64,000 bases of DNA, from contig NZ_JALKAS010000001.1 of NCBI RefSeq assembly GCF_023015695.1, forward strand, positions 372,001 through 436,000, written 5' to 3'. A program made the position numbers and the translations under genes. Shown piece by piece: positions 15,431 through 25,426 of this stretch (the stretch's first letter is position 1; each line of letters starts with the position of its first letter). Source of the DNA: Jannaschia sp. S6380. Lineage in GTDB: Bacteria > Pseudomonadota > Alphaproteobacteria > Rhodobacterales > Rhodobacteraceae. The notes under the pieces were generated by a model. That model was not told the origin of the DNA, ran no database searches, and saw nothing but the letters and a program-made list of their open reading frames with translations.

Positions 15431-17623
15431 TCAGGCGGCGCGCTTGCCAGCCCCGCCGTAGAAGGACCCGCCCTTGGCCGCCATCTTCGACAGCAGGGCA
15501 GGGGTGGCGAAGCGGGGGCCGTGAGCCTCGGCCAGGCGACCCGTCGTCTCGGCCGCCCAGTCGGCGCCCACGATGTCGAGCCAGCTGAACGGGCCGCCTG
15601 ACCAAGGCGCAAAGCCCCAGCCGAGGATGGCGCCCACGTCCCCCTCGCGGATGTCCAGCAGAACGTCTTCCTCCAACGCACGAACGGCCTCCAGCACCTG
15701 CGCGAACATCAGGCGGTTCTGAACCTCATGCAGGTCGGGCTGGTCTTCGGCCTCGGGGTAGCGCGTACCCAGTTCCGACCACAGGCCCTGGCGCTTGCCC
15801 TTGTCGTCGTAGTCGTAGAAGCCCGCGTTCGACTTCTTGCCCAGACGCCCGGCATCGGCGAAGGCGAACAGCACCTCGTCCACCGCGCCGTCGGGATAGG
15901 CATCGCCCATGGCGGCGCGGGTGGCCTTGGCAATCTTGACGCCGAGGTCGATGGAGGTCTCGTCGACGAGTTGCAGCGGCCCCAGCGGGAAGCCCAGCTG
16001 CTTGGCCGCGTTCTCGATCAGCGAGGGGTTCACCCCTTCGGCGACCATGCGGATACCCTCATTGATGTAGGGGATGATGCAGCGGTTGGCGTAGAAGAAG
16101 CGCGCGTCGTTCACCACGATCGGCGTCTTGCGGATCTGGCGCACGAAATCGAGCGCCTTGGCCACGGCCCGGTCGCCGGTCTCGGCGCCCTTGATGATCT
16201 CGACCAGCAGCATCTTGTCGACGGGGCTGAAGAAGTGGATGCCGATGAACTGCGCGGGCCGGACGCTGGCCTTCGCCAGTTCGGTGATCGGCAGGGTCGA
16301 GGTGTTGGTCGCGAAGATGCAGTCGTCGCCCACGATGGCCTCGACCGCCTTCGTCATCTCGGCCTTGACGCCCATGTCCTCGAACACGGCCTCGACGATC
16401 AGGTCACACCCTTTCAGCACGTCCAGATCGGTGGTCGCGGTGATGCGGCCCAGAACCTCGGTCTTCTTCTCCTCGGTGACTTTCTTGCGGCTGATGCCCT
16501 TGTCCAGGATCCCCTCGGAATAGGCGCGGCCCTTGTCGGCGGCGGCCTGTTCACGGTCAATCAGGACGACCTCGATCCCGGCATTCGCACTGACATAGGC
16601 GATGCCCGCGCCCATCATGCCGGCGCCGAGGATGCCGACTTTGGACACCTTCTGGTCGGGCGCGTCGGGCCGGTTTGCGCCCTTCTCCAGCGCCTCCTTG
16701 TTGATGAAGAGCGAGCGGATCATCGCCTCGGACGACGGGTTCATCAGGACATGCGTGAACCACCGCGCCTCGATCTTGAGCGCCGTGTCGAAGGGCACGA
16801 GCGCGCCTTCGTAGACCGCCGACAAAAGCGCTTTCGCCGCCGGGAACGCGCCTTGCGTCTTGCCGTTCACCATGGCCGATGCGCCGACGAAGGTCATGAA
16901 GCCCGCCGGGTGATAGGGCGCGCCGCCGGGCATCTTGTAGCCCTTCTGGTCCCATGGCTTAACGATGTCGGCATCCTTCGCCGACAGGACCCATTCGCGC
17001 GCATCGGCCATCGGGTCGGCGCTGACCTCGTCGATCAGACCCGCGGCTTTGGCCTTCCACGGATCGCTGAGCTTGCCTTCCAGCAGAAAGGGCGAGGCCG
17101 CCATCGCGCCGAGCTTGCGCGCGAGGCGGGTCGTGCCGCCCATGCCGGGGAAGATGCCGACCATGATCTCCGGCAAGCCGATCTTGGCCTTCGGATTGTC
17201 CGCGGCGAAAATGCGGTGGCAGGCCAGCGGGATCTCGAACCCGATGCCCAGCGCCGTGCCCGGCAGGACGCAGGCCACCGGCTTGCCGCCCTTCAGGGTC
17301 TTCGGATCCATGCCGGCGCGTTCGATCTTGCGCAGGATCGCGTGGCTCGCCATCAGCCCGTCCATCAGGCCGCGCGCCGGGTCGTCGCCGGCGCTTTCCT
17401 TCATCTTGGCGATGACGTTCAGGTCCATGCCACCCGCGAAGCTGTCGGGCTTGCCCGAGGTGATGACGATGCCCTTGACGTCGGCGTCGGCGAGCGCATC
17501 GGTCACGCAAGTGTCCAGGTCTTCCCAACCCTGCAGGCTGAGAACGTTCATGGACCTGGACTTGACGTCCCAGGTGATGGTGGCAACGCCTTCGGCGTCT
17601 TTGGTCAGCGTGAAATCTGTCAT
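15431..17623 (-). CDS. fadB: Trifunctional-type enoyl-CoA hydratase / 3-hydroxyacyl-CoA dehydrogenase
   Basis: 730 residues from ATG 17623 with AAGGAG upstream. The N-terminal crotonase domain has GGMDLNVIAKM, GTALGIGFEIPLACH (about 122-136) and GLPEIMVGIFPGMGGTTRLA with the catalytic Glu. The NAD-binding domain starts at about 325 (GILGAGMMGAGIAYV) and contains the HFFSPVDKM catalytic His region, followed by the C-terminal 3HCDH domain (FYANRCIIPYINEG). It hydrates 2-enoyl-CoA and oxidises the 3-hydroxy product in fatty acid beta-oxidation, as a complex with FadA. Last gene of the fad operon; its ATG overlaps the stop of the gene before it (ATGA). Confidence 0.95.
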   Translation of the reverse strand: MTDFTLTKDAEGVATITWDVKSRSMNVLSLQGWEDLDTCVTDALADADVKGIVITSGKPDSFAGGMDLNVIAKMKESAGDDPARGLMDGLMASHAILRKIERAGMDPKTLKGGKPVACVLPGTALGIGFEIPLACHRIFAADNPKAKIGLPEIMVGIFPGMGGTTRLARKLGAMAASPFLLEGKLSDPWKAKAAGLIDEVSADPMADAREWVLSAKDADIVKPWDQKGYKMPGGAPYHPAGFMTFVGASAMVNGKTQGAFPAAKALLSAVYEGALVPFDTALKIEARWFTHVLMNPSSEAMIRSLFINKEALEKGANRPDAPDQKVSKVGILGAGMMGAGIAYVSANAGIEVVLIDREQAAADKGRAYSEGILDKGISRKKVTEEKKTEVLGRITATTDLDVLKGCDLIVEAVFEDMGVKAEMTKAVEAIVGDDCIFATNTSTLPITELAKASVRPAQFIGIHFFSPVDKMLLVEIIKGAETGDRAVAKALDFVRQIRKTPIVVNDARFFYANRCIIPYINEGIRMVAEGVNPSLIENAAKQLGFPLGPLQLVDETSIDLGVKIAKATRAAMGDAYPDGAVDEVLFAFADAGRLGKKSNAGFYDYDDKGKRQGLWSELGTRYPEAEDQPDLHEVQNRLMFAQVLEAVRALEEDVLLDIREGDVGAILGWGFAPWSGGPFSWLDIVGADWAAETTGRLAEAHGPRFATPALLSKMAAKGGSFYGGAGKRAA

Positions 17624-18123
17624 GAGCGGGTCTCCTTCGGGGGGACGGTATCGTTGAATTGCGGGACGGGGCGGATGTGATCCGCCGCGGTCTTCATGGC
17701 GAGGACGGGCCACCCGGTCTCGGGCACCCGGTTCAGCGAGGCCGAGACGCGCCAATCCCCGTCACGGTAGCGGAGCGTCGTCAGCACCTCGTAGGGCGGC
17801 TGGAGGCGGATGCCGCTGCGACTGACCATGTGGGTCACGTGCATGCCCCGCATCAGGCCCGGACTGCGGAAATGGGCGGACCGGCAATGGCGGATCAACC
17901 CGTCGACATTCTGCGAGCGCAGGAAATCGGCGAAGTTGAGGAACGCGGTGCGCAGCCCCTCCTCGGTCGAGATGGTGCGCACCCGTTCCGGCGTGACGAA
18001 CCGCTGCGGCAGCACCACCAGAGGCCGGAACGTCCCGTAGTCGCGCGCCGCATAGGCGGCGTCGATCCGGTCCAGCAGCATCTGGTAGATGCCGACGGCC
18101 TGTGGGTCCGACGGGCGGTCCAT
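17620..18123 (-). CDS. Conserved hypothetical protein inside the fad operon
   Basis: 167 residues from ATG 18123; an upstream in-frame start would run into fadA. It begins 7 bp after fadA and its stop overlaps the fadB start, so it belongs to the operon. It has no signal peptide or membrane segment. The helical N-terminus (VGIYQMLLDRIDAAYAARDY) followed by beta-rich stretches (VLTTLRYRDGDWRVSASL) resembles the SnoaL/NTF2-like fold, with loops that could bind an acyl-CoA-sized ligand. That fold is a guess by eye; I recognise no catalytic motif. Confidence 0.6.
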   Translation of the reverse strand: MDRPSDPQAVGIYQMLLDRIDAAYAARDYGTFRPLVVLPQRFVTPERVRTISTEEGLRTAFLNFADFLRSQNVDGLIRHCRSAHFRSPGLMRGMHVTHMVSRSGIRLQPPYEVLTTLRYRDGDWRVSASLNRVPETGWPVLAMKTAADHIRPVPQFNDTVPPKETRS

Positions 18124-18130
18124 CGGCGGA

Positions 18131-19338
<1,208 letters not shown>

Positions 19339-19342
<4 letters not shown>

Positions 19343-19986
19343 GTCGAAACTCCTTCTTGGCGGTCCGAGGGACGGCCGGGCATCAGGTCATAGGGGTGTT
19401 TCCAGCCGGGCAGGGCGGCGATGCGGTCCAGCCAGGCGTCGATACGGGGCCAGTCGGCGCGGTCGAACCCGAACGGCTCGGGATAGTAGAGATAGCCGCA
19501 GCAGCTGAGGTCGGCATTGGTCACGCCGTCGCCGACGATCCAGTCGCGCCCGTCGAGGTGCCGCTCCAGGACCTCGTAGGCGGTCTTCAGGCGGCCATGG
19601 TTGAACGCGATGGTCTCGGCCGGGCGCTTGGCCTCGGGCAGGAAGTTCATCAGGAACCGGGTCATGCCGGCGACGGAGCTGAGCTTGTGGTTGTCCCACA
19701 AGACCCAGCGGAGCACCTCGTACCGGTCGTCGCCCGTGCCGCCGAACCGGCCCGTCCGGTCGCTGATCCAGGCCTGGATCGCGCCGGATTGGCTGAGGCG
19801 GAAGTCGCCGTCGACCAGCACCGGCGCCTCGCCCATGCCGTTCGCGGCGCGCCATTCCGGCGTTCGGGCCTGACCGCCGAAGAAGTCGACGAAGACCGGC
19901 TTCCAGTCGAGACCCGACAATTCGAGAGCGAGAGCAGCCTTGTAGCTGTTCCCACTCTCACCGAAGCAGTGGAGTTCGATGGTCAT
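19339..19986 (-). CDS. Glutathione S-transferase family protein
   Basis: 215 residues from ATG 19986, which is preceded by GGGAGGAAG; an in-frame ATG 24 bp upstream is less well placed. The N-terminal thioredoxin-like domain has IELHCFGESGNSYKAALALE and the glutathione-binding GEAPVLVDGDFRLSQSGAI (cis-Pro and Ser-rich loop). The C-terminal helical domain has WIVGDGVTNADLSCCGYL. Cytosolic. GST genes inside beta-oxidation operons may remove reactive acyl or epoxide products, but the substrate is not known. The gap to the small gene upstream is 57 bp. Confidence 0.88.
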
Positions 19987-20043
19987 GATGCGCTTCCTCC
20001 CGAAGTGCATGTCGGCGCCGGACAGGATGCCCGACGCCCGAGT

Positions 20044-20271
20044 TCATTCCGTCCCGCGATCGGCGGTGCGCTTGCGCAGCATCGCCTTGTGCAGGTCCAG
20101 GCGGTGGGGAAGGTTGTCACGATGCGTCACGCTGTCAAAGTTCTCGAACAGGAACGACAGCGCCTCGCCCTCCTCCAGTCCCGCCTCCTCGGCAAAGCGA
20201 CGGAGGCGGCGAAAGCCCGCCTCCGACATCTGCGCCGGGAACCGACGGGTCAGGCGCTGCGCCCGCGCCAT
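20044..20271 (-). CDS. Small conserved hypothetical protein of the fad operon
   Basis: 75 residues, starting 2 bp after the fadE stop, so almost certainly translated from the same mRNA. The protein is basic at the start and end, with a helical core (FRRLRRFAEEAGLEEGEAL) ending in SFLFENFDSV. The pattern is reminiscent of a small helical DNA- or protein-binding module such as ribbon-helix-helix, but the match is weak. No known function. Position and tight spacing argue that it is a real gene and not a chance frame. Confidence 0.6.
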   Translation of the reverse strand: MARAQRLTRRFPAQMSEAGFRRLRRFAEEAGLEEGEALSFLFENFDSVTHRDNLPHRLDLHKAMLRKRTADRGTE

Positions 20272-20273
20272 GC

Positions 20274-22049
20274 TCAGAACGCCGTCGCTTCCAGCCCCAT
20301 GATCGTGTCGGGACCGGTCTGGATGCGGGCCAGATGCATCGACGTCGCCGGCAACTGGCGCGCCATGTAGTAGCGGCCCGTCGCGACCTTGGCTTCGAGG
20401 AAGTCGCGGTCGGCGCCTGGCTCCTCCAGCTTGGCGTAGGCGACCTTGGCCATGCGCGCCCACATCAGGCCCAGGCAGACATGCCCCATCATGTGCATGA
20501 AGTCGTAGGAGCCCGAGAGCGCGGCATTCGGGTTCTTGACGCCTTCCTGCATGAAATACATGCCGGCCGCCTGCAGGTCCTTGGACGCCGCCTTGAGGGG
20601 TTCGACGAAGCCTTTCAGATCCTCGTCCTCGCCGTTCTCCCTGCAGAAGGTCTTGACCATCTCGAAGAACGCCATGACGTGCTTGCCGCCGTCCTGCGCC
20701 AGCTTGCGGCCGACGAGGTCGAGCGCCTGAACGCCGTTCGCGCCTTCGTAGATCATCGCGATCCGGGCATCGCGCGCGAATTGCGACATGCCCCACTCCT
20801 CGATGTAGCCGTGGCCGCCATAGACCTGCTGCGCGGCTGTGGCGTATTCGAACCCCTTGTCGGTCAGGAAGCCCTTGATGACCGGCGTCATCAGCGAAAT
20901 CAGGCCGTCGGCCTCCGCATCCTCGTTGCGATGCGCCCGGTCGATCAGGTTGGCGCCCCAGAAGACAAAGGCGCGCGCCCCTTCGACGAAGGACTTCTGG
21001 TCCATCAGGTTGCGCCGGATGTCGGGATGCACGATCAGCGGATCGGCCGGCCCGTCGGGGTTCTTGGTCCCGGTCACGTCGCGCCCCTGCAGGCGGTCGA
21101 CCGCGTAGGCCAGCGCGTTCTGATAGGCGATCTCTGCCTGGGCATAGCCCTGCAGGCCCACGCCAAGCCGCGCCTCGTTCATCATCGTGAACATGGCGCG
21201 CATGCCCTTATGCTCCTGCCCCAGCAGAAAGCCCTCGGCCTCGTCGTAGTTCATCACGCAGGTCGAGTTGCCGTGAATGCCCATCTTCTCCTCGATCTTG
21301 CCGACCGAGACGCCGTTGGCCGCGCCGACATTGCCGTCGTCGTCGACCTTGTATTTCGGCACGATGAACAGCGAGACGCCCTTGATGCCCTCGGGCCCTC
21401 CGGGGATCTTGGCGAGGACCAGGTGGATCACATTCTCGGCCATGTCATGATCGCCGGCGGAGATGAAGATCTTCTGCCCGGTGATCCTGAACGAGCCGTC
21501 CTCCTGCGGAACGGCCTTGGTGCGCATCAGACCCAGATCGGTGCCGCAATGCGGCTCCGTCAGGTTCATGGTGCCGGTCCATTCGCAGCTGTTCATCTTC
21601 GGCAGCCACTTGGCCTTCTGGGCATCGGTCCCGTGCGCCATGATCGCCGAGGCCGCGCCGTGGGTCAGGCCGTAATACATGTTGAAAGCCATGTTGGCCG
21701 AGGACAGGATCTCGCCCACCATCGTATAGGACATGTAGGGCAGGCCCTGGCCGCCATATTCCTCGGCCGCGTCCAGCGAGGTCCAGCCGCCGTCGCGCAG
21801 CTGGTCGAACGCCTCCTTGAAGCCGTCGGGCGTGCGGACGACGCCGTTTTCCAGCTTGCAGCCCTGCGTGTCGCCCACGACGTTCAACGGGTGGATCACC
21901 TCGGTCGCCAACTGACCCACCGCATCCAGGATCGCGCCCGTGAATTCCGGGTCCAGGTCCGCATAACCGGGAATGTCCTGGTCGCTGATCTTCAGCAGGT
22001 CGTGCATCACGAACTGCATGTCCTTGGTGGGGGCGGTGTAGCTGGGCAT
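20274..22049 (-). CDS. Acyl-CoA dehydrogenase with C-terminal extension
   Basis: 591 residues, the length of the larger acyl-CoA dehydrogenases (FadE5/DmdC-like) that carry an extra C-terminal helical domain. Visible are the N-terminal domain, the FAD-binding region [19 protein letters not shown] with [17 protein letters not shown], and the catalytic base Glu in [18 protein letters not shown] (about 425-442). The reaction is the first beta-oxidation step, acyl-CoA to 2-enoyl-CoA, passing electrons to ETF. Chain-length or branched-chain preference cannot be told. It lies 52 bp after the MerR regulator gene and heads the structural genes of the operon. Confidence 0.93.
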   Translation of the reverse strand: MPSYTAPTKDMQFVMHDLLKISDQDIPGYADLDPEFTGAILDAVGQLATEVIHPLNVVGDTQGCKLENGVVRTPDGFKEAFDQLRDGGWTSLDAAEEYGGQGLPYMSYTMVGEILSSANMAFNMYYGLTHGAASAIMAHGTDAQKAKWLPKMNSCEWTGTMNLTEPHCGTDLGLMRTKAVPQEDGSFRITGQKIFISAGDHDMAENVIHLVLAKIPGGPEGIKGVSLFIVPKYKVDDDGNVGAANGVSVGKIEEKMGIHGNSTCVMNYDEAEGFLLGQEHKGMRAMFTMMNEARLGVGLQGYAQAEIAYQNALAYAVDRLQGRDVTGTKNPDGPADPLIVHPDIRRNLMDQKSFVEGARAFVFWGANLIDRAHRNEDAEADGLISLMTPVIKGFLTDKGFEYATAAQQVYGGHGYIEEWGMSQFARDARIAMIYEGANGVQALDLVGRKLAQDGGKHVMAFFEMVKTFCRENGEDEDLKGFVEPLKAASKDLQAAGMYFMQEGVKNPNAALSGSYDFMHMMGHVCLGLMWARMAKVAYAKLEEPGADRDFLEAKVATGRYYMARQLPATSMHLARIQTGPDTIMGLEATAF

Positions 22050-22101
22050 GTGATCTCCTCCGTCGGATCGGGCGCGAGGGGCATACCCCCCGCCGCGTGG
22101 G

Positions 22102-22497
22102 TCAGCCGGCCTTGCGGGGCTGCATCTGGGCCATCATCTTCTCGGCCCAGCGCAGCTGCTCGGTCAGGTCCTCGATGGCTTCGTTCAATTCGTCGCGCTG
22201 GGCGGTCATCGCCGCCAGACGGTCACGGCCGATCTCGTGGCTGCGGGCGAACTGGGTGAACTGGCCGTCCCCCAGGTCATAGAGATCCAGCAGCTGCCGG
22301 ATATCCTCCAGCGAGAAGCCGAAACGCTTGCCGCGCAGGATCAGCTTCAGGCGGGCGCGGTCGCGGCGCGTGTACCAGCGCTTCTGTCCCTCGCGCTGCG
22401 GAAACAGCAGTTCCTTCTGTTCGTAGAAACGCAGCGTGCGGGGCGTCACGTCGAACGCGTCGCACATCTGTCGGATCGTCATCAGCTCGGTGGCCAT
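22102..22497 (-). CDS. MerR-family regulator of the fad operon
   Basis: 131 residues. The N-terminal winged helix reads [21 protein letters not shown], then [28 protein letters not shown], then a coiled-coil C-terminus. No metal-binding Cys are present, so it is not of the metal-sensing class; it resembles regulators of fatty-acid and branched-chain acid breakdown (LiuR-like), which respond to acyl-CoA-type ligands. It is the first gene of the fad operon, and the upstream gap holds two palindromic sites, so it may regulate itself and the whole operon. Confidence 0.88.
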   Translation of the reverse strand: MATELMTIRQMCDAFDVTPRTLRFYEQKELLFPQREGQKRWYTRRDRARLKLILRGKRFGFSLEDIRQLLDLYDLGDGQFTQFARSHEIGRDRLAAMTAQRDELNEAIEDLTEQLRWAEKMMAQMQPRKAG

Positions 22498-22574
22498 CGT
22501 GTCTGTCCTCTTGCAGGTTCCCTTCGATCTGACGCCGAAATGCGGACCTGTCCTCCCTGATACAAGACAGGATG

Positions 22575-22619
22575 ACGTTTACGTAACCCGGACGTCGCGT
22601 CAATTTGACGTTGACGTAA
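22575..22619. promoter_or_regulatory. Twin ACGT-N2-ACGT operator sites upstream of the fad operon
   Basis: ACGTTTACGTAA (22575-22586) and ACGTTGACGTAA (22608-22619) differ by one base and start 33 bp apart, about three helical turns. They lie in the 194-bp gap before the MerR-fadE operon and downstream of the start of the second MerR gene. The shape fits the near-palindromic sites of LiuR-like MerR regulators. I infer they are operators for one or both MerR proteins. Confidence 0.6.
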
Positions 22620-22691
22620 GGATCGTTCACGTCATCTCTGTCGCGGGTGCGTATCCTTGCGCCGGAAATCTGCGAAATCTGCCGGCGCGGG

Positions 22692-23069
22692 TCAGCCCTT
22701 GGCGTCCAGGTCGCGCCGAACACCGTCGCGCAGCGCCGTCAGTTCGGTGATGGCCTCGTCCAGGTGACGGCGCCGCTCCGCGAGCTCGGAAAGCTGGCGG
22801 TCGGCCAAGTCGATCCAGACCTGCATCTGGGTCCGCCCCTCCGGGTCCCGGTCGTAGAGTTCAAGCCATTGCCGGATCTCTTCCAGCGAGAAGCCGAACT
22901 TGCGACCCCGCAGGATCAGGGTCATCCGCGCAATCTCGCGCGGGCCGTAGAAGCGCGCGCGGCCTTCGCGTTCGGGGAACAGCAGTTCGATGTATTCGTA
23001 GTGGCGCAGCGTCCGTGGGGTCACTTCGAAGCGCGCGCACATCTGCTTGAAGTCCAACCGTTCCGCCAT
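22692..23069 (-). CDS. MerR-family regulator (second copy)
   Basis: 125 residues from ATG 23069. It is clearly related to the regulator just downstream: FKQMCARFEVTPRTLRHYEYIELLFPEREGRARFYG, ILRGRKFGFSLEEIRQWLELYD and a coiled-coil tail. Cys residues for metal binding are missing. It is divergent from the thioesterase pair (95 bp) and points toward the fad operon, with 194 bp containing two operator-like sites between. It probably controls the same pathway or the thioesterase/MATE genes. Tandem duplication with later divergence is likely. Confidence 0.87.
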   Translation of the reverse strand: MAERLDFKQMCARFEVTPRTLRHYEYIELLFPEREGRARFYGPREIARMTLILRGRKFGFSLEEIRQWLELYDRDPEGRTQMQVWIDLADRQLSELAERRRHLDEAITELTALRDGVRRDLDAKG

Positions 23070-23164
23070 GCGCAGTCCTCCCGGATGCAGTTTGCCATGC
23101 CTGCGGGACCACTGTCCATCGCACGGGGTTGCGGGCCGGCGGGCTTCGCGGCAAGGCTGCGGCC

Positions 23165-23608
23165 ATGACCGATACCGACCAGGCCCGCGCACGCGCCGCA
23201 CGACAGTTCATCCAGGCGCTGCCGCATTGCCGCGCACTCTCCATGCAGGTGGAGGCGGTGGCCGAAGGGGCGGCGACCATCTCCATGCCCTGGGCGGAAA
23301 CGCTGGTCGGCGACCCGCGGACTGGCGTCGTCCATGGCGGCGCGGTCTCCGCCCTGATGGATACGACCGGCGGGGCTGCGGTCCTGTCGCACCCGTCCGC
23401 GCCGGTGGCGACGGCGACCATGGATCTGCGCATCGACTACATGCGCGCGGCCGAGCCGCACCAGAGGATCACCGCCCGCGCCGTCTGCCACCATGTGACC
23501 CGCTCCGTCGCCTTCGTCCGGGCGGAAGCCTTCGACGAGACCGATGGCAAGGGCCCCGTCGCCGTCGCGAACGGCACGTTCACCCTCGAACGGGGGCGCG
23601 GCGCGTGA
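23165..23608 (+). CDS. PaaI-family (hotdog) thioesterase 1
   Basis: 147 residues from ATG 23165; an in-frame ATG 36 bp upstream overlaps the likely promoter and has no better ribosome site. The hotdog motif VVHGGAVSALMDTTGGAAV (about 56-74) is present, followed by ATMDLRIDYMRAAEP. Such enzymes hydrolyse small or aromatic acyl-CoA esters in the cytosol. Its stop overlaps the GTG start of a second hotdog gene, so the two may form a heteromer or a tandem pair. Placement beside the fad regulators suggests acyl-CoA pool control. Confidence 0.85.
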   Translation: MTDTDQARARAARQFIQALPHCRALSMQVEAVAEGAATISMPWAETLVGDPRTGVVHGGAVSALMDTTGGAAVLSHPSAPVATATMDLRIDYMRAAEPHQRITARAVCHHVTRSVAFVRAEAFDETDGKGPVAVANGTFTLERGRGA

Positions 23609-24105
23609 ACCGGCCCGAACCGATACAGGTCGTCAAGCAACGACGCGATGCCGCGCTGCGCGCGCTGATCGACGGGGTGCCCTATATCCGGTTCCTGGGC
23701 ATCGCCTTCGACCGGCGCGGGGACGAGCTGACGGGCGTCCTCCACTACGACGACAAGCTGATCGGCAATCCGGCGCTGCCCGCGCTCCATGGTGGCGTCA
23801 CTGCCGCCTTCCTGGAGGTGACGGCCATCGTCACCCTGTCCTGGGCGATGCTCTGGGACGATCTGGAGGCCGGCCGGCTGGAGCCAGAGGGCCTGACCTT
23901 CGACACGCTGCCGCGGTTGCCGAAGACGATCGACTTTTCGGTCGACTACCTGCGCTCGGGCCTGCCGCGCGACGCCTATGCGCGCGCGCGGGTGAACCGG
24001 TCGGGGCGCCGCTACGCCTCCGTTCATGTCGAAGGGTGGCAGGACAACCGCGACCGCCTGTTCGCCCAGGCCACCGGCCATTTCCTGATGCCGCCCCGGG
24101 CGTGA
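23605..24105 (+). CDS. PaaI-family (hotdog) thioesterase 2
   Basis: 166 residues from GTG 23605, overlapping the stop of the first hotdog gene (GTGA). The family core is seen in PALPALHGGVTAAFLEVTAIV (about 50-70) and KTIDFSVDYLRSGLPRDAY near 112-130. It is more divergent than its neighbour and slightly longer, with an insertion WAMLWDDLEAGRLEPEG. Probably an acyl-CoA thioesterase. Its stop in turn overlaps the GTG start of the MATE gene, giving three genes coupled by GTGA junctions. Confidence 0.8.
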   Translation: MNRPEPIQVVKQRRDAALRALIDGVPYIRFLGIAFDRRGDELTGVLHYDDKLIGNPALPALHGGVTAAFLEVTAIVTLSWAMLWDDLEAGRLEPEGLTFDTLPRLPKTIDFSVDYLRSGLPRDAYARARVNRSGRRYASVHVEGWQDNRDRLFAQATGHFLMPPRA

Positions 24106-25418
24106 CGCAACCCGCGCTGACGCATCGCCGGATCCTCAAGGTCGCGATTCCCGTCGTCCTGTCGAACGCGACGGTGCCGATCCTGGGCGTGGTCGACACC
24201 GGCGTGGTCGGCCAGATGGGGCAGGCGGCGCCGATCGCGGCGGTGGGCGCCGGCGCGATCATCCTGTCTTCGATCTACTGGATCTTCGGTTTCCTGCGGA
24301 TGGGTACGACCGGCCTGGCCGCGCAGGCGTTGGGAGCCGGGGACCGGGCGGAACTGGTGGCGCTTCTGTCGCGCGCGCTGCTGATTGCGGCGGTGGCCGG
24401 CGCAGCGCTGATCGCGCTGCAATGGGCGATCTTCGCCCTGGCCTTCCGGCTGGCGCCCACCAACGCCGAGGTCGAGGGGCTGGCCCGCGACTACATGACG
24501 ATCCGCATCTGGTCGGCCCCTGCGGCGATCGCGATCTACGGCCTGACCGGCTGGCTCATCGCGCAGGAACGGACGGCCGCCGTGCTGGTCATCCAACTGG
24601 TGATGAACGGCGCGAATGTTGCCCTAGACCTGTGGTTCGTCCTTGGCCTCGGCTGGGGCGTGACGGGCGTGGCCTTCGCGAGCTTCCTGGCCGAGTGGTC
24701 GGGCGTGGCGCTGGCGCTGTGGTTTTGCCGCGACGCGTTTATCGACCATGCATGGCGCGACCGGGCGCAGGTCTTCGACGCGACACGCCTGAAACGGATG
24801 CTGGCTGTCAACACCGACATCCTGATCCGGTCGGTCCTGCTGCAACTCACTTTCGCGTCGTTTCTGTTGACCGGGGGCAAGTTCGGGACGGTGACGCTGG
24901 CGGCCAATCAGGTGCTGCTGCAGTTCGTCTACGTCACGGCCTACTCGCTCGACGGGTTCGCCTTCGCGGTCGAGGCGCTGGTCGGTCGGTATTTCGGCGC
25001 GGGTGACCGGTCGCGGCTGCGGCGTTCGGTGCTGCTCTGCGGGGGGTGGGGCCTGGCGACGGTCTCGGTCCTGGCGCTGGCCTTCGCCATGGGCGGCGGC
25101 CTTCTGGTCGATGTTATGGCCACGGCGCCCGAGGTGCGCGCGGCCGCCCGCGACTACCTTCCCTGGATGGTGGCCGCGCCGTTGATCGGGGTCGCCGCCT
25201 GGATGCTGGACGGCGTCTTCATCGGGGCCACGCGCACGCGCGACATGCGCAACATGATGATCCTGAGCTTCGCGGTCTATCTGATCGGATTGATGCTGTT
25301 CGTGCCGATCCTGGCCAATCACGGGCTCTGGGCGGCACTCATGGCGTCGTTCGCCGCGCGGGGGCTGACGCTGGGCTGGCGGTATCCCGCGCTGGAACGG
25401 GCGGCGATCCGAGCCTGA
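24102..25418 (+). CDS. MATE-family efflux transporter (DinF-like)
   Basis: 438 residues from GTG 24102. About twelve hydrophobic segments in two halves. The N-terminal RILKVAIPVVLSNATVPIL and GVVDTGVVGQMG contain the family Pro and Asp features, with FGFLRMGTTGLAAQALGAGD following. The second half begins near ILIRSVLLQLTFASFLL and includes ANQVLLQFVYVTAYSLDGFA. It should be an inner-membrane Na+ or H+ coupled exporter of the DinF branch. Substrate unknown. It forms one transcription unit with the two thioesterases and runs convergent to pyrD with an 8-bp gap. Confidence 0.9.
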   Translation: MTQPALTHRRILKVAIPVVLSNATVPILGVVDTGVVGQMGQAAPIAAVGAGAIILSSIYWIFGFLRMGTTGLAAQALGAGDRAELVALLSRALLIAAVAGAALIALQWAIFALAFRLAPTNAEVEGLARDYMTIRIWSAPAAIAIYGLTGWLIAQERTAAVLVIQLVMNGANVALDLWFVLGLGWGVTGVAFASFLAEWSGVALALWFCRDAFIDHAWRDRAQVFDATRLKRMLAVNTDILIRSVLLQLTFASFLLTGGKFGTVTLAANQVLLQFVYVTAYSLDGFAFAVEALVGRYFGAGDRSRLRRSVLLCGGWGLATVSVLALAFAMGGGLLVDVMATAPEVRAAARDYLPWMVAAPLIGVAAWMLDGVFIGATRTRDMRNMMILSFAVYLIGLMLFVPILANHGLWAALMASFAARGLTLGWRYPALERAAIRA

Positions 25419-25426
25419 GCCCCGTG

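Noticed and set aside
15728..17680. 650-codon plus-strand frame opposite fadB
   Set aside because: Shadow of a clear fadB gene, with no motif or ribosome site.
20334..22259. 641-codon plus-strand frame opposite the acyl-CoA dehydrogenase
   Set aside because: Shadow frame; the minus-strand protein has full family motifs.
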